A stretch of 64,000 bases of DNA, from positions 20,238,853-20,302,852 of the forward strand of contig CM052358.1 in assembly GCA_028551475.1 (NCBI GenBank), given 5' to 3'. Source of the stretch: Casuarina equisetifolia. Its lineage: Eukaryota; Streptophyta; Magnoliopsida; Fagales; Casuarinaceae. Positions 25,119 through 38,299 of this stretch are shown one piece after another. Both the position numbers and the translations under genes were made by a program. Each line of letters opens with the position of its first letter. Within the stretch, counting starts at the first letter, position 1. Below the pieces are notes generated by a model. That model searched no databases. It had not been told where the DNA came from and saw only the letters and a program-made list of their open reading frames with translations.

Positions 25119-25330
25119 ATTGTATATTGTGCAATTCTCAAAATATTATAAAGGTTACTGATAGTCTAGAACAAATATAAGCCTAATCCTAAAAGCATCA
25201 CATAATCCTACTGACCTCACCGTATCTTGTTTTTCCTTAATAAAAAATATGGTTAGGACATCTCATTGTATATTGTACAATACTTAAAATGTTATAAAGG
25301 TTATTGACAATCTCTAATCATCATAAATGC
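25009..25330 (+). repeat. Tandem repeat of about 125-140 bases, two and a part copies
   Basis: Two full units and one partial unit share the order: TATTGATAGT, then AAGCCTAATCCTAAAA, CACATAATCCTACT, TTTTTCCTT, AAAAAATATGGTTAGG and CATTGTATATTGT. The same AAGCCTAATCCTAAAA core occurs singly at several other places in the window, next to SDR promoter blocks. Confidence 0.75.
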
Positions 25331-25690
25331 TAGAAAGTCTGAAGATTTAATCTAAAAACTAGTTTAAGAGTTAAAGGTATACATCATTCATCTAAGTTTT
25401 ACTACAAAGAATTATATATTCGATATGAAATCTTCATTCTACACATACACCTTTATAATCTAAGCAATGTTTCCCTCAAGGTTGCATAAAGTAGAGCAAA
25501 ATTTAACTTGAGTTTTAATACTATATTAGAAGGCCTAAATGTATAACTTAAAAACTAGCTCTAAAGTTGGAAGAACATTTCATTTATTTAAATTGTATTA
25601 TAAAGAATTATATACTTGATGTGATACTTTCATTCTACACACAATTAGTCTACTAGTACCCCCACCACATCTTTTTCTTTAACCAATCGA
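25331..25690. other. AT-rich stretch without a recognised feature
   Basis: Two loosely repeated blocks containing AAAGAATTATATA-like sequence and TTCATTCTACACA are visible (about 25330-25465 and 25530-25640). No coding potential is seen. Confidence 0.5.
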
Positions 25691-25799
25691 AGCAAGTTGG
25701 TAAGCAACGGACAACTCAACACATGGTCCCTCATGCCAAAAAAATTTAAAAAGAAGAAAAAATTGAGTAACATCTTCTTGGATCCCATTTGTGTCTTAA

Positions 25800-26309
25800 A
25801 TTACAACGAGGATTTACTGGACAAACGTTTTTGCCACGGTCGAATGCTTAGAATCTCTATTATTACGATGTTAATCAAAAAACAAAGATGTATTAAATAA
25901 AACATAGTGGAGGAAGCCCCAAAATCTTGATGCTACTTTCACTGGTCAGGGCCACGGAAAGCAAGGGAACAAATTAATTTATTGGGATTTAAAGGCCATG
26001 AATAACGCCACGAACGTGCTCTAACTGGCTTCTGGTTTGCTTTAGACACTTAGGCCATTGTTGATTTATTCTCCTAATCAGAGAAATTGGCAGATACTGT
26101 GCTGAATTTTCTGCAGCGGAGAGCTACGGATTTGTCACAGAAACAGATGAACACGTCATTCGATCTGAAGGATCTTGGCCGTCCATCTTACAGACAGTGC
26201 CTCTTAACTTCTGGCGCTTGATGCTGTCCACGTATAAGCTGAACACTTTGCAGGGTTCCGCGGAGTTCAATCTTTAATGTTACAGTAGATTTGGTGAAAA
26301 CAGGGTGCC
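25800..26309 (+). promoter_or_regulatory. Promoter block of SDR copy C
   Basis: The block follows the order seen in copy E: GGACAAACG, CACGGTCGAATGCTTA, TGCTACTTTCACTGGTCA, AACGTGCTC, then ACACGTCATTCGATCT and GGATCTTGGCCGTCCAT, and a TATA-like CACGTATAAGC at about 26238. The ACGT core is kept. It ends at an exon 1 whose ATG has become GTG. Confidence 0.6.
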
Positions 26310-27594
26310 GTGGGAACTTTCTCTCTACTCCACCTGTAAGGAGGTTTGAGCAAAGTTTATTATGTTTCTTTGAGAATCACTGGATCGTTCTCTTCATCTT
26401 GAGCTTTCATTTTTTTTTTCATTAAATTGATACTTTTCTTTTTGTTCATTCCACAATATTTTTGTCATTTTCACTGGAAGCATCCTATAACATTAACATT
26501 ACCTATCCACACACACAAAAAAAAGAAAGAAAGTAAAGGGTGGCAGTGTCTTTAGCCCAAAGCTCATTTTACAAGTATATTTGAATTTATATATTTTAAA
26601 TAATGTTATGATTTCATAAATTATGAATAAAACTGGACAATCAATTGATAAAACATCTCATTTTAAGATCTAAAAGTTATAAACAGATACTCTTAATTGA
26701 TAAGATTCTATCTATTACAATTTATAAATCTTATTCTATTAATTAATGAGATTCTATCTTTCGTATTATTCTTGATCTTTAACAATAGTCATGGTGCTCT
26801 TTTCAATTTTGATTGTTAAATCTTATATTTTTCTAAATTATTTTCTTTTATATTTTTGTGAGTTCCTAGAAAAATGGTGTAAATTTGCACTTTGTGGCAT
26901 TTAAAAAGATGATGACCACGACAGAGAATATCATGCGAAATGTCACACGCTGGAAGGAAAAGTGGCAGTGATCACCAGAGGAGCTAGCGGCATTGGAGAG
27001 TCAACAGCCAGGCTCTTCTCGAGGCACGGAGCTAAAGTTGTGATTACAGATATCAAAGACGATTTGGATCACTCTGTATGCAAAGATCTGAACCCTGAAT
27101 CCACATCCTCCGTCCATTGCGATGTCACCAAGGAAACAGACATCGAAAACGCTGTCAACCTTGCTGTTTCCAAAAAATCTAGACATCATGTTCAACAGTG
27201 CTGGTATAACTGGAACCAAGTATGCAGCTAACGTGATGATCCCAAATCGTCCGGGTAGCATTATCCAAACGGCTAGCGTGTGCTTGACAATAGGAGGGGC
27301 TGCTACGCACGCCTACACGAGCTCGAAGCATGTTGTGTTGGGATTGATGAGGGCATTCGTGTGAATTGTGTGTCGCCATATGTGGTTGTCATACCGTTGG
27401 TCAAGGATCTCCTTAAGCTGGACAATGATGGTTTTGTTTACTCCAATCTTAAAGGTGAGGTTCTCAAGCCGGAGGACATTACTGAGGCTGCTCTTTACTT
27501 GGAAAGCGACGAGTCGACGTGTGTGAGTGGAAATAATCTTCTGGTGGATGGAGGCTTCACCATTGTAAATCCAGCCTTCAGTTTGTATGCATAA
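26310..27594 (+). pseudogene. SDR copy C, pseudogene
   Basis: Exon 1 (26310-26343) has lost its start codon (GTG), is four bases short and has an in-frame TAA. The exon 2 acceptor CACAG has become CACAC, with exon 2 starting at about 26949. The glycine motif reads TRGASGIG. After the AVNLAVSK codons the frame shifts, and the segment coding for about 30 residues after NNAG, including the active-site asparagine, is deleted. A second deletion removes the codons between MR and GIRVN. The final frame still reads to a normal end at 27594. Wording before the deletion (KDDL, NPEST) is closest to copy E. Confidence 0.9.
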
Positions 27595-27734
27595 TTGCTA
27601 GTTTTTTCTTTTTCTTTTTTAAACAACAAAGGTAGTACCCTCACGTATTTTATTTAATAAAATAAGGTTGCATAAAATACCTTGTGAGAATGCAAAGAGT
27701 AATACATACAACTAACCCTTGAAAAACTAAACTA

Positions 27735-29130
27735 ACCTATAGACTAGGTTCTTGTCTTGAATGTATATTTTTGAAAAAGAAAAAAATAGAAAGGACCGGA
27801 TATAGGTGTAATCCTATCAAGGACTATAATTCAGTAGAACAAGTTGATTATCCTTGAAAGTATTCTTGTAGGAGCTTGTTAGGTAGCCTAATTAATAAAA
27901 AAAGTTGCACATCTAAAAGATGACAACCATGATTTGTCAATCTATTCATACTAGAATTTCCTTTTCTAAAAGTGTGTCAAATAGTGGTAGGTAACGACAA
28001 CAAGCTAATACATTGTTGCAATACATACTCCAAGTGCCATGGAGGTTTCATTTATATTATGTTGCACCAAATAAAAAGTGTTTGATTTGATTATTTTGGG
28101 AAATTGATTTCTAGCATGGCATATTGAAGACTTATGAGCAAAGCATGGAATTTAGTGTGTGCATTACTTCCTTGGCCAAACTTAACAACAAATGTCAAAA
28201 TAATACTATTGTTACTATCTCTAAATACTAGTCCGCTTGTACTATTACCAACAACTTTGAAGCCATTTACATTCAGCTTAAGCTCATTAGGTAGAGGAGG
28301 CCTTTACCTAATCCATATTCCCTTATTGATGAGAATTTGCCTTATAGGAATCCATAAACTTTGTAAGGTAATATGATCTAGGAAACTTGCTTGAGTAATA
28401 TATGAAAGGGAGGTGAAAAATAGAAGCAACCATTGCTATATGCCTTTTTTTTTTCTTTTTTCTTTTTTGTAGAAAGCGATGCCATTTGGATCCATTTATG
28501 TTTAGAGTCATTCGTTGCCAACCAAATGCTTCAAGTAATTGGACTCCCTAGAATTGCAATAATGGCTCTTCATTGATTGTTCCAAGCTAATTTAGAAACC
28601 AAGAGGTAAGCAATAATGGAAGAGAGGTAAAATCAAGCTGTTAGTGTAGGATTTCAGCATATTTGATCCTTAATCGCTACACCAACTCATTATGCATGAG
28701 CAAATTCTTCATTGTTTCTCAATGTCCTTGTGTACAATATCAACATGTCAAAGCCAATGTTATGCCTCTTTTTTGCACGTTACATTTCACCACTATACCA
28801 TTAAGAGGTAAAATCAAGTTGTAATTGTAGAATTTCAGCATATTTATTCCCCAATCGCTACATCAACTCATTACTTCTCGATGTCCTTGTGTACAAAAGC
28901 AACATGTCAAAGCCAATATTATGCCTCTTTTTTGCACGTTACATTTCACCACTATACCATTAAGGGAAGTCTTTCTTCCTCATGAAAAGCCCAATGTTGG
29001 GTGGGACGGTTTTGTTCCATAAAAATTTGGCCCAACTAACCTTTTGGTTTCTTTATTCTTCTATCAAATATATGCTAGATGCAGAGAATATTCCAAATGA
29101 ATTCAAATCCCACACCCTTTTATCACATAC
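27735..29130 (-). mobile_element. LINE relic, minus strand, partner of the one at 12.6 kb
   Basis: On the minus strand at about 28305-28095 an uninterrupted stretch reads RPPLPNELKLNVNGF, then VFRDSNNSI and GQGSNAHTKFHALLISLQYA. This follows the plant LINE RNase H-like domain (W/R-x-PP, KLN-x-DG, V-hydrophobic-RD, N-x-AE-x-x-AL). Two of the domain's acidic residues are changed here. Upstream and downstream parts are decayed. An internal repeat of about 110 bases occurs near 28625-28970. Confidence 0.62.
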
Positions 29131-29409
29131 TTGGTGTAACTATTACTTGTTGAGTCTACTCTTATTTGTACAGTACCCAAAACATTTGCAGAAGGTAGTG
29201 ATAATCTATAATCAGTGATAATCTACAGTCATCATAAGCCTAATGCTGAAAACGTCACATAGTCCTACTGATACACCCCCACAACTTTTTCTTTGACCTA
29301 TCGAAGCAAGTGGGTAAGCAACAAGCAGCTCCATTGATGGTTACTTATGCAAATAATTGAAAAAATAAGTAACAATTATGTAACCACTTCTTAGATGTTA
29401 TTGGTGTCT

Positions 29410-29888
29410 TTGTATACCGCGAGGAAGATTGATTTTCTGGACAAACGTGAGAAATACGACACCTGTGGGAAAATTGAAGTGCCAAAATTTCGAGACAGAC
29501 GTTTATGTCATGCTGGAATGCTTATAATCTCTGTTAATTGCGTTTAGTGCTAGTATGATGTTGATTGAAAAAGATGCATTCAGGTAACGTGCAGAGTAGC
29601 TTCTGGTAGGTATTTCATTCTTAAATTATTGTCCTTCTCGGAGAGATTTAACAGATATTCTGTCAAATTTTGTACGACGAAAAACATGAGATTTGTCTTG
29701 GGAGCAGAATGGGCCAGGTCCGGCATACGGTCCACGTCATTTGATCTGACGGATCTTGGCCGTCATGTTACAGGTAGTGCTCTAGCGTCTGGTGGTTGAG
29801 ATAGTCTATCTACAAGTTTGAAGACTTTCGACGGTTCCGTGGAGTTCATCTTTAGTTTTACAGTGGATTTTCAGCAAACCATCGTGCC
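29410..29888 (+). promoter_or_regulatory. Promoter block of SDR copy D
   Basis: It holds CTGGACAAACGTGAGAAATACG, CATGCTGGAATGCTTATAATC, then GTCCACGTCATTTGATCTGA and GGATCTTGGCCGTCATG, and the leader line TTCCGTGGAGTTCATC. The ACGT core is kept. The start codon it would serve is destroyed. Confidence 0.6.
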
Positions 29889-30121
29889 ATAGAAGCTTCT
29901 CTCTACTCTCAGCTGCTGCAAGAAGGTTTGAGCAAAGTTTTGTTATCTTTCTATAAGAGTCACTGTATTGTACTCTTCATTCTTCAGCTTTCATGTTTAT
30001 CCTTTATTAAATTGATACTTCTCTTTGTTTATTCCATATTATTTTTGTCAATTTCACTAAAAAACAATTGTAAAGGATAGCAGTCTTTTTAGCCCCAAGA
30101 ACATTTTACACGTATATCTGA

Positions 30122-30124
<3 letters not shown>

Positions 30125-30155
<31 letters not shown>
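30125..30155. repeat. (TA)n microsatellite
   Basis: About 14 TA units in intron 1 of copy D, immediately left of the Copia insertion. The matching place in copy A has only a short AT run. Confidence 0.9.
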
Positions 30156-30156
<1 letters not shown>

Positions 30157-30160
30157 AATA

Positions 30161-30391
30161 TGTTAAAAGTGTGTGTGTGACGTGTATAAAGTAGATAAGG
30201 GCAATATGGGAACTCCTCATGTAGCTGTACTGTACAGCAATAGATATCTTTTAACTGTTCATTGTCTTTATACGATTTATTCATTCAAGTTGTATTTGGT
30301 CTAAAACAGATCTGTATTCTCCTGTTTTACCGATTATCAATACACCTTTGCTGAGTTATTATGCATCCCACGGTGTACTCAATATTCAACA
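30161..30391 (+). repeat. 5' LTR of the Copia element
   Basis: 231 bases, TG...CA ends, followed directly by the primer-binding site. It differs from the 3' LTR at three positions in my count. Confidence 0.95.
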
Positions 30392-30636
30392 TGGTATCGA
30401 GCCCAGAATCCTGATTCCTGTGTTCGGCCTTCATTATCTTTCTTCCGCTGCATTATTTTTTTTCTTTTCTGGCTTCAGTTCTTCTCTTGATCTGAACCCG
30501 ATTATTCACCTGATTTAGCTCGTTTCAACCCATTATCTGATTCAGCTTATTTCTACACATTATCTCCTTTCCTTGTGTCCTTCTGCCACTTGGACATTTT
30601 ACCAAACACCTGTCCTGCACCTTCTCTCACCCTACA

Positions 30637-33600
30637 ATGGCCAACAACAGCAATGATGATGAACCCCACCCTCGAGGAAATCGATTTGGCAGACCCCCCC
30701 GTGGTGGTCGCCGTTCTCGTGCTCCCACTCCAGGCCACAATGTGGCCTTGGTGGAACCCGGTGATCCCTTATACCTTGCACCGAATGAGACTACTGGCAT
30801 TTTACTGGTTCCCGAGAAACTTGTTGGGGAAGACAACTACGCCTCCTGGTCTCGTGACATGAAAATGGCACTACTCGGCAAAAACAAATTCCAACTTGTT
30901 GACGGTAGTATGGAGGAACCACCGGAAGCCTCTCCCTTCTATCCTCACTGGGAGAGATGCAACGGCGTTGTTCTCTCCTGGCTACTGACTTCACTTGCCT
31001 CGGATCTTTATCGACGCTTTACATATGCTACTCGTGCCAGAGAAGTTTGGAAACACGTCACTGCTCGTTTCTCTTCTGCAACCAGTGATGAAATTCTTGA
31101 GGTGAAACGCCAAATTAATGCCACTGTTCAAGGATCTGATTCTGTGGATGGGTATCTCTTACGCTTGGAACAACTTTGGGATCGTTTGTCGGCATACAGT
31201 GTTCTCTGCTATCCCACTTTGTTGCCCCAAGATGAATTCTGGTGCTATATGAACGAAGGACAGCTTACGGAGTTCCTCCTTGGTCTCCATGAATCCTACC
31301 GTGCTCTTTGCTCACAAATCTCCCACATGCGTCCTAAACCCACTTTGGATGAAGCCATTAAAATGGTCCGCCGAGAAGAGAAGCAACGCCGGAAGTCCAG
31401 CGTAACTCCCCCTGCCGGCGATGCCTTTGGCTTTTCTGTCCGTTCTGCGAAGGGGGCAACGACGCATAACTTGGGAGTACCCGCGGGTCGCGCACCCGGG
31501 TTTGGCCCGGGATCCCTACCCGCTCCTCATCCTATCGGGCAAGCCCTGCCTGAGCTACATGCGGGCTCCCCTCATGATTATCAAGTGAGCCCAGGAGTGG
31601 GCTCCGCACATGGCTACTTTGCGGGCCTAGGGCTAGCACCTAACTATGCTAGCCCAGCACCCCTTTTTTATCCACCTGGCACTTATTTTGGCCCGCCAGT
31701 CATATATCCAAACAGCAACACCCATCAGACCTCTGCAGCTGCTATTTCTGGGTCTAAATCCACGGGAGAGCGACGTGAAATCTGCTCCCACTGCAATAAA
31801 ATTGGGCATAAAATGGAGGATTGCCTCTTTCTTACTAAATGCTCCCATTGTGGTGTCTTGGGTCACAAAAAGGAAAAGTGCTTCCGCATTGTCGGTTTTC
31901 CACCCAAAGAGAAGGGCAAGCCTAAAGGTCCTCGGCAAGCAACTGCACATCAACTTAGTGGCGATGGTGACTTCAGTGCTTCTACTTTGACTCCGGATCA
32001 ATACAACAAGTTGGTTAATGCTCACGGTAACTCTCCTAAACACTCTCCCAATTTTATTTGGCTTGTAGACTCAGGCGCTAGCGATCATATAACTGGTAAC
32101 TTTAACTGCTTAGAGTCTCCTCGGTCAATTGAGCATGAACATAGAACTGTGCGGTTACCTAATGATGCAATCATTCCTATAACACATACTGGCCATGTCA
32201 CTATCCACAACAATTATCATTTGAATGATGTTTTATATTCTCCCATTTTTTCTGCTAACCTGTTGGCTGCTAGAAAATATACTCATGATAATCACAGTCG
32301 CATCATCCTTTTACCTGATCAATGTATCTTTCAGGACCTATGGACTGGGAGTGTGACGGGAGTGGGTAGTGTGAAGCATGGCCTTTACATCTTAGAGTCC
32401 CTTAAGGCGCATCCTCGGCATGATCATGTAATAGATAGTGCAATATCTTTTGATTCTCACAATTCATGTAACAAAATTCAAACTTCCATGGATTGTAATA
32501 TTTTGCATCAACGTTTGGGACACCCATCTATTTCTGCTTTGCATATGTTGTTTAATCACCTTGATGTAGACTCTTTGGACTTAATTAAAGCATGTTCCAT
32601 ATGTCCATTGGCGAAACAAACCCGTTCATTTTTTCCTTCTAGTACTACTACAACTCAAGCCATTTTTGAGTTGATTCATGTGGACATATGGGGGCCTTAC
32701 AAGGCCCCTACCCGTTCAGGTGCCCGATATTGCTTAACCATTGTTGATGATTTCTCTCGAGGCACTTGGACCTTCCTTATGAAGGCCAAAACTGAGACAT
32801 TAGACACCTTGAAATTATTTTCAGTTATGGTTTCCACTCAATTTCATACCAAAATTCACCGCATTCGTACTGACAATGCCTTGGATTTTTTTAATTCTGA
32901 ATGTACATCATTTCTTGCCTCCCTTGGCATTATTCATGAGAGTTCTTGTCCGTACACCCCTCAACAGAATGGGGTGGTGGAACGGAAACATCGTCATATT
33001 TTTAATGTGGCACGTGCATTAAAATTCCAAGCACATTTACCTATTTGTTTTTGGGGTGAATGTGTTCTTACTGCCACATATCTCATTAATAGAACACCCA
33101 CTCAGGTGCTTAAAGGAAAAACTCCTTTTGAGATATTATCTGGTCGGCCTCCATCCCTAGATCACCTTAGAGTTTTCGGTTGTTTGTGTTATGCCACTGA
33201 CCCCACTCAACGTGACAAATTTGGTCCTAAGGCAATTGCATGCATATTCATGGGGTATCCCTTCACACAGAAAGGATATCGACTCTATGACATAGAGGGG
33301 GGTAAATTCCTCACTAGTCGTGATGTTGTTTTTCATGAAACTACTTTTCCATTTGCACAAATTGCCTCTAATCCAGTCGACCAAAACACACATGCATCAC
33401 TTTTATCACATGACATTGGGATGTCGAGTCCTAGTTCACCGTCTTCTCCTTCTGTCACACCTCTTGATCAAGGTCCAATTCATCCTAAAACCCCTATTCC
33501 TCCATCTTCTGTTGAACCTATATCCTTTGATCCTACCACAGCCATTATACCATTTGTGCCCAGACCACCACCTCCTACTTCACCACGTCGTTCCACCCGA

Positions 33601-35309
33601 ACACATAGACCTCCTATCTGGACAACAGATTACATCTCATCTGCACAAGATACTCACACAGCCCATTCTATTTCCCATGTCCTATCATACCATCGACTAT
33701 CTCCTCAATACACACAATTCATTGCTGCCATATCAGTCACTATTGAGCCTGAAACCTATAAAGAAGCCGCACAAGACCCAAAATGGCATGCTGCCATGAC
33801 TAAGGAGATTAGGGCATTAGAGTCTAACCATACATGGGATCTATTTCCTTTGCCTGCAGGTCGACGCCCGATTGGCTGCAAATGGATATATAAGATCAAG
33901 TATAATGTTGATGGGAGTGTGAACGTTATAAGGCATGCTTGGTAGCAAAGGGTTACAGCCAACGTGAAGGTATTGACTATCAAGAAACTTTTGCCCCTGT
34001 TGGAAAAATGGTCACTGTCCGTATCTTGACCATCCTTGCTGCTAGACATGGTTGGCAATTACACCAAATGGATGTTCAAAATGCCTTCTTACAAGGTGAT
34101 CTTGACACTGAGGTTTATATGAGAGTTCCAGAAGGGATTCGTCAGAGAGCTAGTAACAAAGTGTGTAGATTGAGAAAATCACTTTATGGTCTAAAGCAAG
34201 CTTCCAGACAATGGTATCACAAGTTCACAGAGGTACTGATCAACAGTGGCTTTCAACACTCCTACCATGATTATTCCCTTTTCATCAAGACTGTAGGTAA
34301 ACATTTGCTTATAGTTTTCTTATATGTTGATGACATGATTATTACTGGTGGAGATGAGGCCATGATATTAGAATTAAAAGATCATTTGCGCTCCAAGTTC
34401 AACATGAAGGACCTTGGTTTAGTTAAATATTTTCTGGGAATTGAGTTTGCTCACTCCAAACCTGGAATCTTAATTAATCAGAGGAAATACACTCTAGAAA
34501 TCATTTCAGGATGTGGACTATCTGGATGCAAGCCTACAGATACACCGATGGAGGAGAATCATAAACTAACTACTCTAGAATATGATGCAACACTTGAAGA
34601 TAACAGTGATCCTCCCATCACAGATGTCACTAGTTACCAACGCCTCATTGGGAAACTAATCTACCTCACCATTACTAGACCTGATTTTTGCTATGCCGTT
34701 CAGATCCTTAGTCAGTTCATGCACACTCCAAAGGTTTCTCATCAAGAGGCAGCTCTTCGAATAGTTAAGTATCTTAAACGTTCTCCAGGTTAGGGACTAC
34801 TCATGCAATCTGATAGTAAGCTAGACTTACAAGCTTATTGTGATTCCGATTATGGGAGATGCCCTATGAGTAGGAGATCTGTGACTGGTTTCTGTATCAA
34901 ACTTGGAGATTCCCTTGTTTCTTGGCGATGTAAAAAACAGAACACTGTCTCACGATCATCCACAGAAGCTGAATACCGAGCGATGGCCACCACTTCTTGT
35001 GAGGTAATTTGGCTATTAGGCTTATTAAATGATCTGTGAGTGCCATGCCCAAGACCTGTCTCCTTATTTTGTGACAATGAAGCTGCAATGAAGATAGCTG
35101 CGAACCCTATAGTCCATGAGAAGACAAAGCATATAGAGATTGATTGCCATTTTATTCGTGAAAAGATTGCAAGAGGCATCATTCGGACTTCTCACATTTC
35201 AACCAAGGATCAACCAGCAGATATCTTCACCAAGGCTTTAGGAATACGACAACACCACTTTCTTCTTGGCAAGCTGGGAACATACGACTTATATGAAGCA
35301 CCAGCTTGA
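30637..35309 (+). pseudogene. Copia gag-pol polyprotein with three lesions
   Basis: The frame from 30637 opens with a Copia-type gag (around [10 protein letters not shown]). Two CCHC zinc knuckles follow at 31783-31881, then the protease DSGAS at about 32068. The integrase has its H-H-C-C finger (about 32500-32610) and core residues in VDIWGP, RTDNA and QNGVVERKH. The reverse transcriptase begins near 33757. A one-base loss near 33920 shifts the frame; the coding continues from about 33939 in another frame, with YVDD at about 34324. A TAG at 34791-34793 and a TGA at 35037-35039 interrupt the RNase H region, which otherwise runs to 35309 and keeps STEAEYRA and DIFTKAL. Both stops fit C-to-T changes. 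The element could not make its own full polyprotein as it stands. Confidence 0.93.
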
Positions 35310-35316
35310 GGGGGGT

Positions 35317-35547
35317 TGTTAAAAGTGTGTGTGTGACGTGTATAAAGTAGATAAGGGCAATATGGGAACTCCTCATGTAGCTGTACTGTACAGCAATAGA
35401 TATCTTTTAACTGTTCATTGTCTTCATACGATTTATTCATTCAAGTTGTATCTGGTCTAAAACATATCTGTATTCTCCTGTTTTACCGATTATCAATACA
35501 CCTTTGCTGAGTTATTATGCATCCCACGGTGTACTCAATATTCAACA
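35317..35547 (+). repeat. 3' LTR of the Copia element
   Basis: 231 bases, preceded by a G-rich polypurine tract at about 35308-35316 and followed by the AAATA target duplication. Confidence 0.95.
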
Positions 35548-36263
35548 AAATAATGGTATGATTACATGAATGTTTCATAAAGAAATTTAAAGAAATTTAG
35601 GAAATACAAGTGGACAATCGTTGATAGGACAGCTTATTTAAAAAGCTAAAAACTATAAGTAGAAACTCACGAGATAATTTGCTAGATATAAAAAGCTCCA
35701 TGCGTGATTTCACAATTATAGATTCAATAAAGAAAATGAATGGTTGTGGGATACCTTGTTTTTTGAATTACCATTTATGTTATATATATTATAAAATATA
35801 TAATAAAAAATAGTTTAAACATTTATACCTTTAAAAAATATTAAATTTTAAGTACTTGTTACAATTTATAAATTTTATGTTGTTACTTGACGAGATTTTA
35901 TCTATTATAATTTATAAGTCTTATTTTTTTAATGGATGCGATTTTATCTTTCACGCTATTCTTAAACAATAATGATAACAATCTTCAAGTTTTGATTATT
36001 AAATTTCATAATTTTTTAAATTATTTATTCTTGTTCATTTATGGGAGTTTCTAAAAGGGTGCTGTAACACTTGCTCCTTAAGGCACCCAAAAGGATGCCG
36101 ATGGCGAGGCAGAATATCATGTGAAATGTCACATGCTGGAAGGAAAAGTGGCAGTAATCACCACAGGAGCTAGCGGCATCGGAGAGTCCGACTGCCAGGC
36201 TCTTCTCGAGGCACGGAGCTAAAGTTGTGATTGCAAATATCCAAGAAGACTTGGGTCACACGA

Positions 36264-37665
36264 TGTTTGGTGAAATTTAAATGTAAGTGAACATGTCGAA
36301 CAAGTAATATACTGATAAGAAAAGTATCGTCTCACCAATATTGGTGAATATTAAACTAATTAAGTACTAATAATAAATTAATCTTAAAATTTATTTAGCA
36401 AATCAAAATATTGTTGATGATAAATTAAAATATAAAATTTCTAAAACAAAAACGAAAACGAAAATTCAAGACTAATTAAAATTGAATCCAAGTAAGAAAA
36501 ATCAAGATGAGAAATATATTAGAGCTTCCCATTTCACCATAACTACTAAATATAAATTTTCATAATTTATGCTTACAAGAATGATAATACCTATGTGATG
36601 ACAGAATTTCTTAATTTATTTACTATCCTATGTTTAGGTATAGTAAGCTTATTTAGTTTATTAATTCATTATATCTCTATATGTGAATTGAAACAAACCA
36701 AATGCATTAGGATTTATGAATATTCTTTGTTTACAATAAATCTTTCGATTATTTTATCACCACAAGTCACACAAATAACATAGTATATGTCTATCCACAT
36801 TTAATTCATAGTTATATATTATAAGAAACGATTGCATATTATTACCTCTTAGTCTCAAACATGCACATCAAATCATTCAAGTAGTGGTTAATCACTTAAA
36901 AATATTAAATATAATAATATATAACTCATATAAATAAAACATCTTGTAAAACATATAAACTTATAAAATTCACATCATTGTAGTTAGGTTACATCTTCAC
37001 CCTAACAAAAGAAGTTTAGAACATACTGAAATAACAAACTAAAACAATAGTAGAAATTAAACAAAACATCTTAACTAAAAATAATAGAAAAGTTGTCATC
37101 ACATTATTTTTTCTTTAAGAATTTATTACAAAATTCCTACAAATTAAACCAACGTCAAGAATGGCATGAAATGGAGGTAAGCTGTCACGCCTCTTCTTTC
37201 TTTTTCTTCTTTTTTTTTTTCCTTTAATTTTCTTTTTCATCTCTTGGTCTTGGTTCCGGCGGCACCTTTTCTCCCTTCCTTTCTCTCTCTTTTTTTCTCT
37301 TCTGTGCAGCGCCCCCCTTCTCTTCACGTTTTCCTCTCTGTAGGCTGTAGGCGTGCCCTAAGATTCTCCCTTCATAATTCACTTTTTATCCTTTTCTTTT
37401 ATTTTCTTTCTTATCTTTATTGTCTTTTTCCTCCTTTTTTTCTACTTCACACGTTGCCTTCTCTTTTTTTTTTTCTTTTTCTTTTATTCTTCACATGTCT
37501 GGCTTCTTTTCTTCATGTTTCCTTTACTTTTCATCTCTTTTGAGGCTTGCTATATAAATAATAAAGATTTGAATAAATATATAAAAAAATTAACTATTAT
37601 CTCACAAAATTATATTATTTATATCTTAAAATAATCAAAATAACTCTATAAAAATAAAGTTATCA
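36264..37665 (-). mobile_element. Solo LTR (hairpin-headed family) inside exon 2 of SDR copy D
   Basis: On the minus strand it starts TGATAACTTTAT at 37665 and ends with CCAAACA at 36264. It is flanked by CACGA and CACTG, a decayed five-base duplication of the SDR target. The 1402-base unit has no coding domain. A C/T-rich tract (37190-37545) sets its middle apart from the copies at 43.1 and 51.3 kb; the outer parts are shared with them. Confidence 0.8.
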
Positions 37666-38299
37666 CACTGTATGCAAAGATCTGAACTCTAAATGCACAT
37701 CCTTCATTCATTGCGATGTCATAAATTAAACAAATATAAAAAATACTGTCAACCTTGTTGTTTCCAAGTGAGGGAAACTAGATATCATGTTCAACAATGC
37801 TGGTATAGGTAGAGTAGCCAAAACCAGCATCCTTGAGAATACCAAAGTTGATTTTGAGCAATTTGTAGACATAATTAGTGGGACAACACTAACCTTTAAC
37901 ACTCTCTATATATTAATACAAATATTGCACATAAATTAAAATCCAATTTTAGGTGCGAGAGATTATAAAGCAAAGATCCACTTATAACTTTGATACTAAA
38001 TTAGAATATAATAGTTCACCATAAAACTTTAAAATATTAGATGAAGAAATCTCATCACTTTTTAAAACTAAAATCTCATTCTTCATTGCTTTCAATACAC
38101 GACAATATTTATTTTTAATAGGTATTAACCTCGTAGGTGCTTTCCTTGAGAACCAAGCATGCAGCCTATGTAATGATCCTGACTTGTCGGGGCGGCTAGG
38201 CATGCCTACACGAGCTCCACTCATGGTGTAGTGGGATTGGTGAGAAGGTATGGCTACTCTTTTCATTGAATTGATGGTCAGTTCCGCAAATAAAATAAA

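Larger units (their letters stand above)
30161..35547 (+). mobile_element. Nearly complete Ty1/Copia retrotransposon
   Basis: The element of 5387 bases lies between perfect AAATA duplications (30156-30160 and 35548-35552). Both LTRs are 231 bases (30161-30391 and 35317-35547), start TGTTAAAAG and end TTCAACA; I count three mismatches between them. The primer-binding site TGGTATCGAGCCC starts at 30392, and a purine-rich tract lies just before 35317. Domain order gag, protease, integrase, reverse transcriptase, RNase H defines Copia. Short LTRs and overall size would fit the Ale/Retrofit group, but I cannot confirm the lineage. Confidence 0.97.
29889..38247 (+). pseudogene. SDR copy D, pseudogene split by a Copia element and a solo LTR
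   Basis: Exon 1 (29889-29925) has ATG-GGA changed to ATAGAA with one base lost, so there is no start. Intron 1 holds the Copia element (30161-35547). The exon 2 acceptor is CACAT instead of CACAG; exon 2 sequence runs 36135-36263. It is interrupted by a solo LTR (36264-37665) and resumes. One extra base near 36187 shifts the frame, and the TGA at 37769-37771 is the same one found in copy A. The intron-like insert follows at about 37868-38121. Homology stops at 38247, at the same base as in copy A, and the promoter block of copy E begins almost at once. Confidence 0.9.

Noticed and set aside
33320..33799. Long overlapping frame in the Copia element
   Set aside because: Shadow frame of the gag-pol polyprotein.
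37190..37545. Frame of about 99 codons rich in phenylalanine, leucine and serine
   Set aside because: It is the translation of a C/T-rich tract inside a solo LTR.
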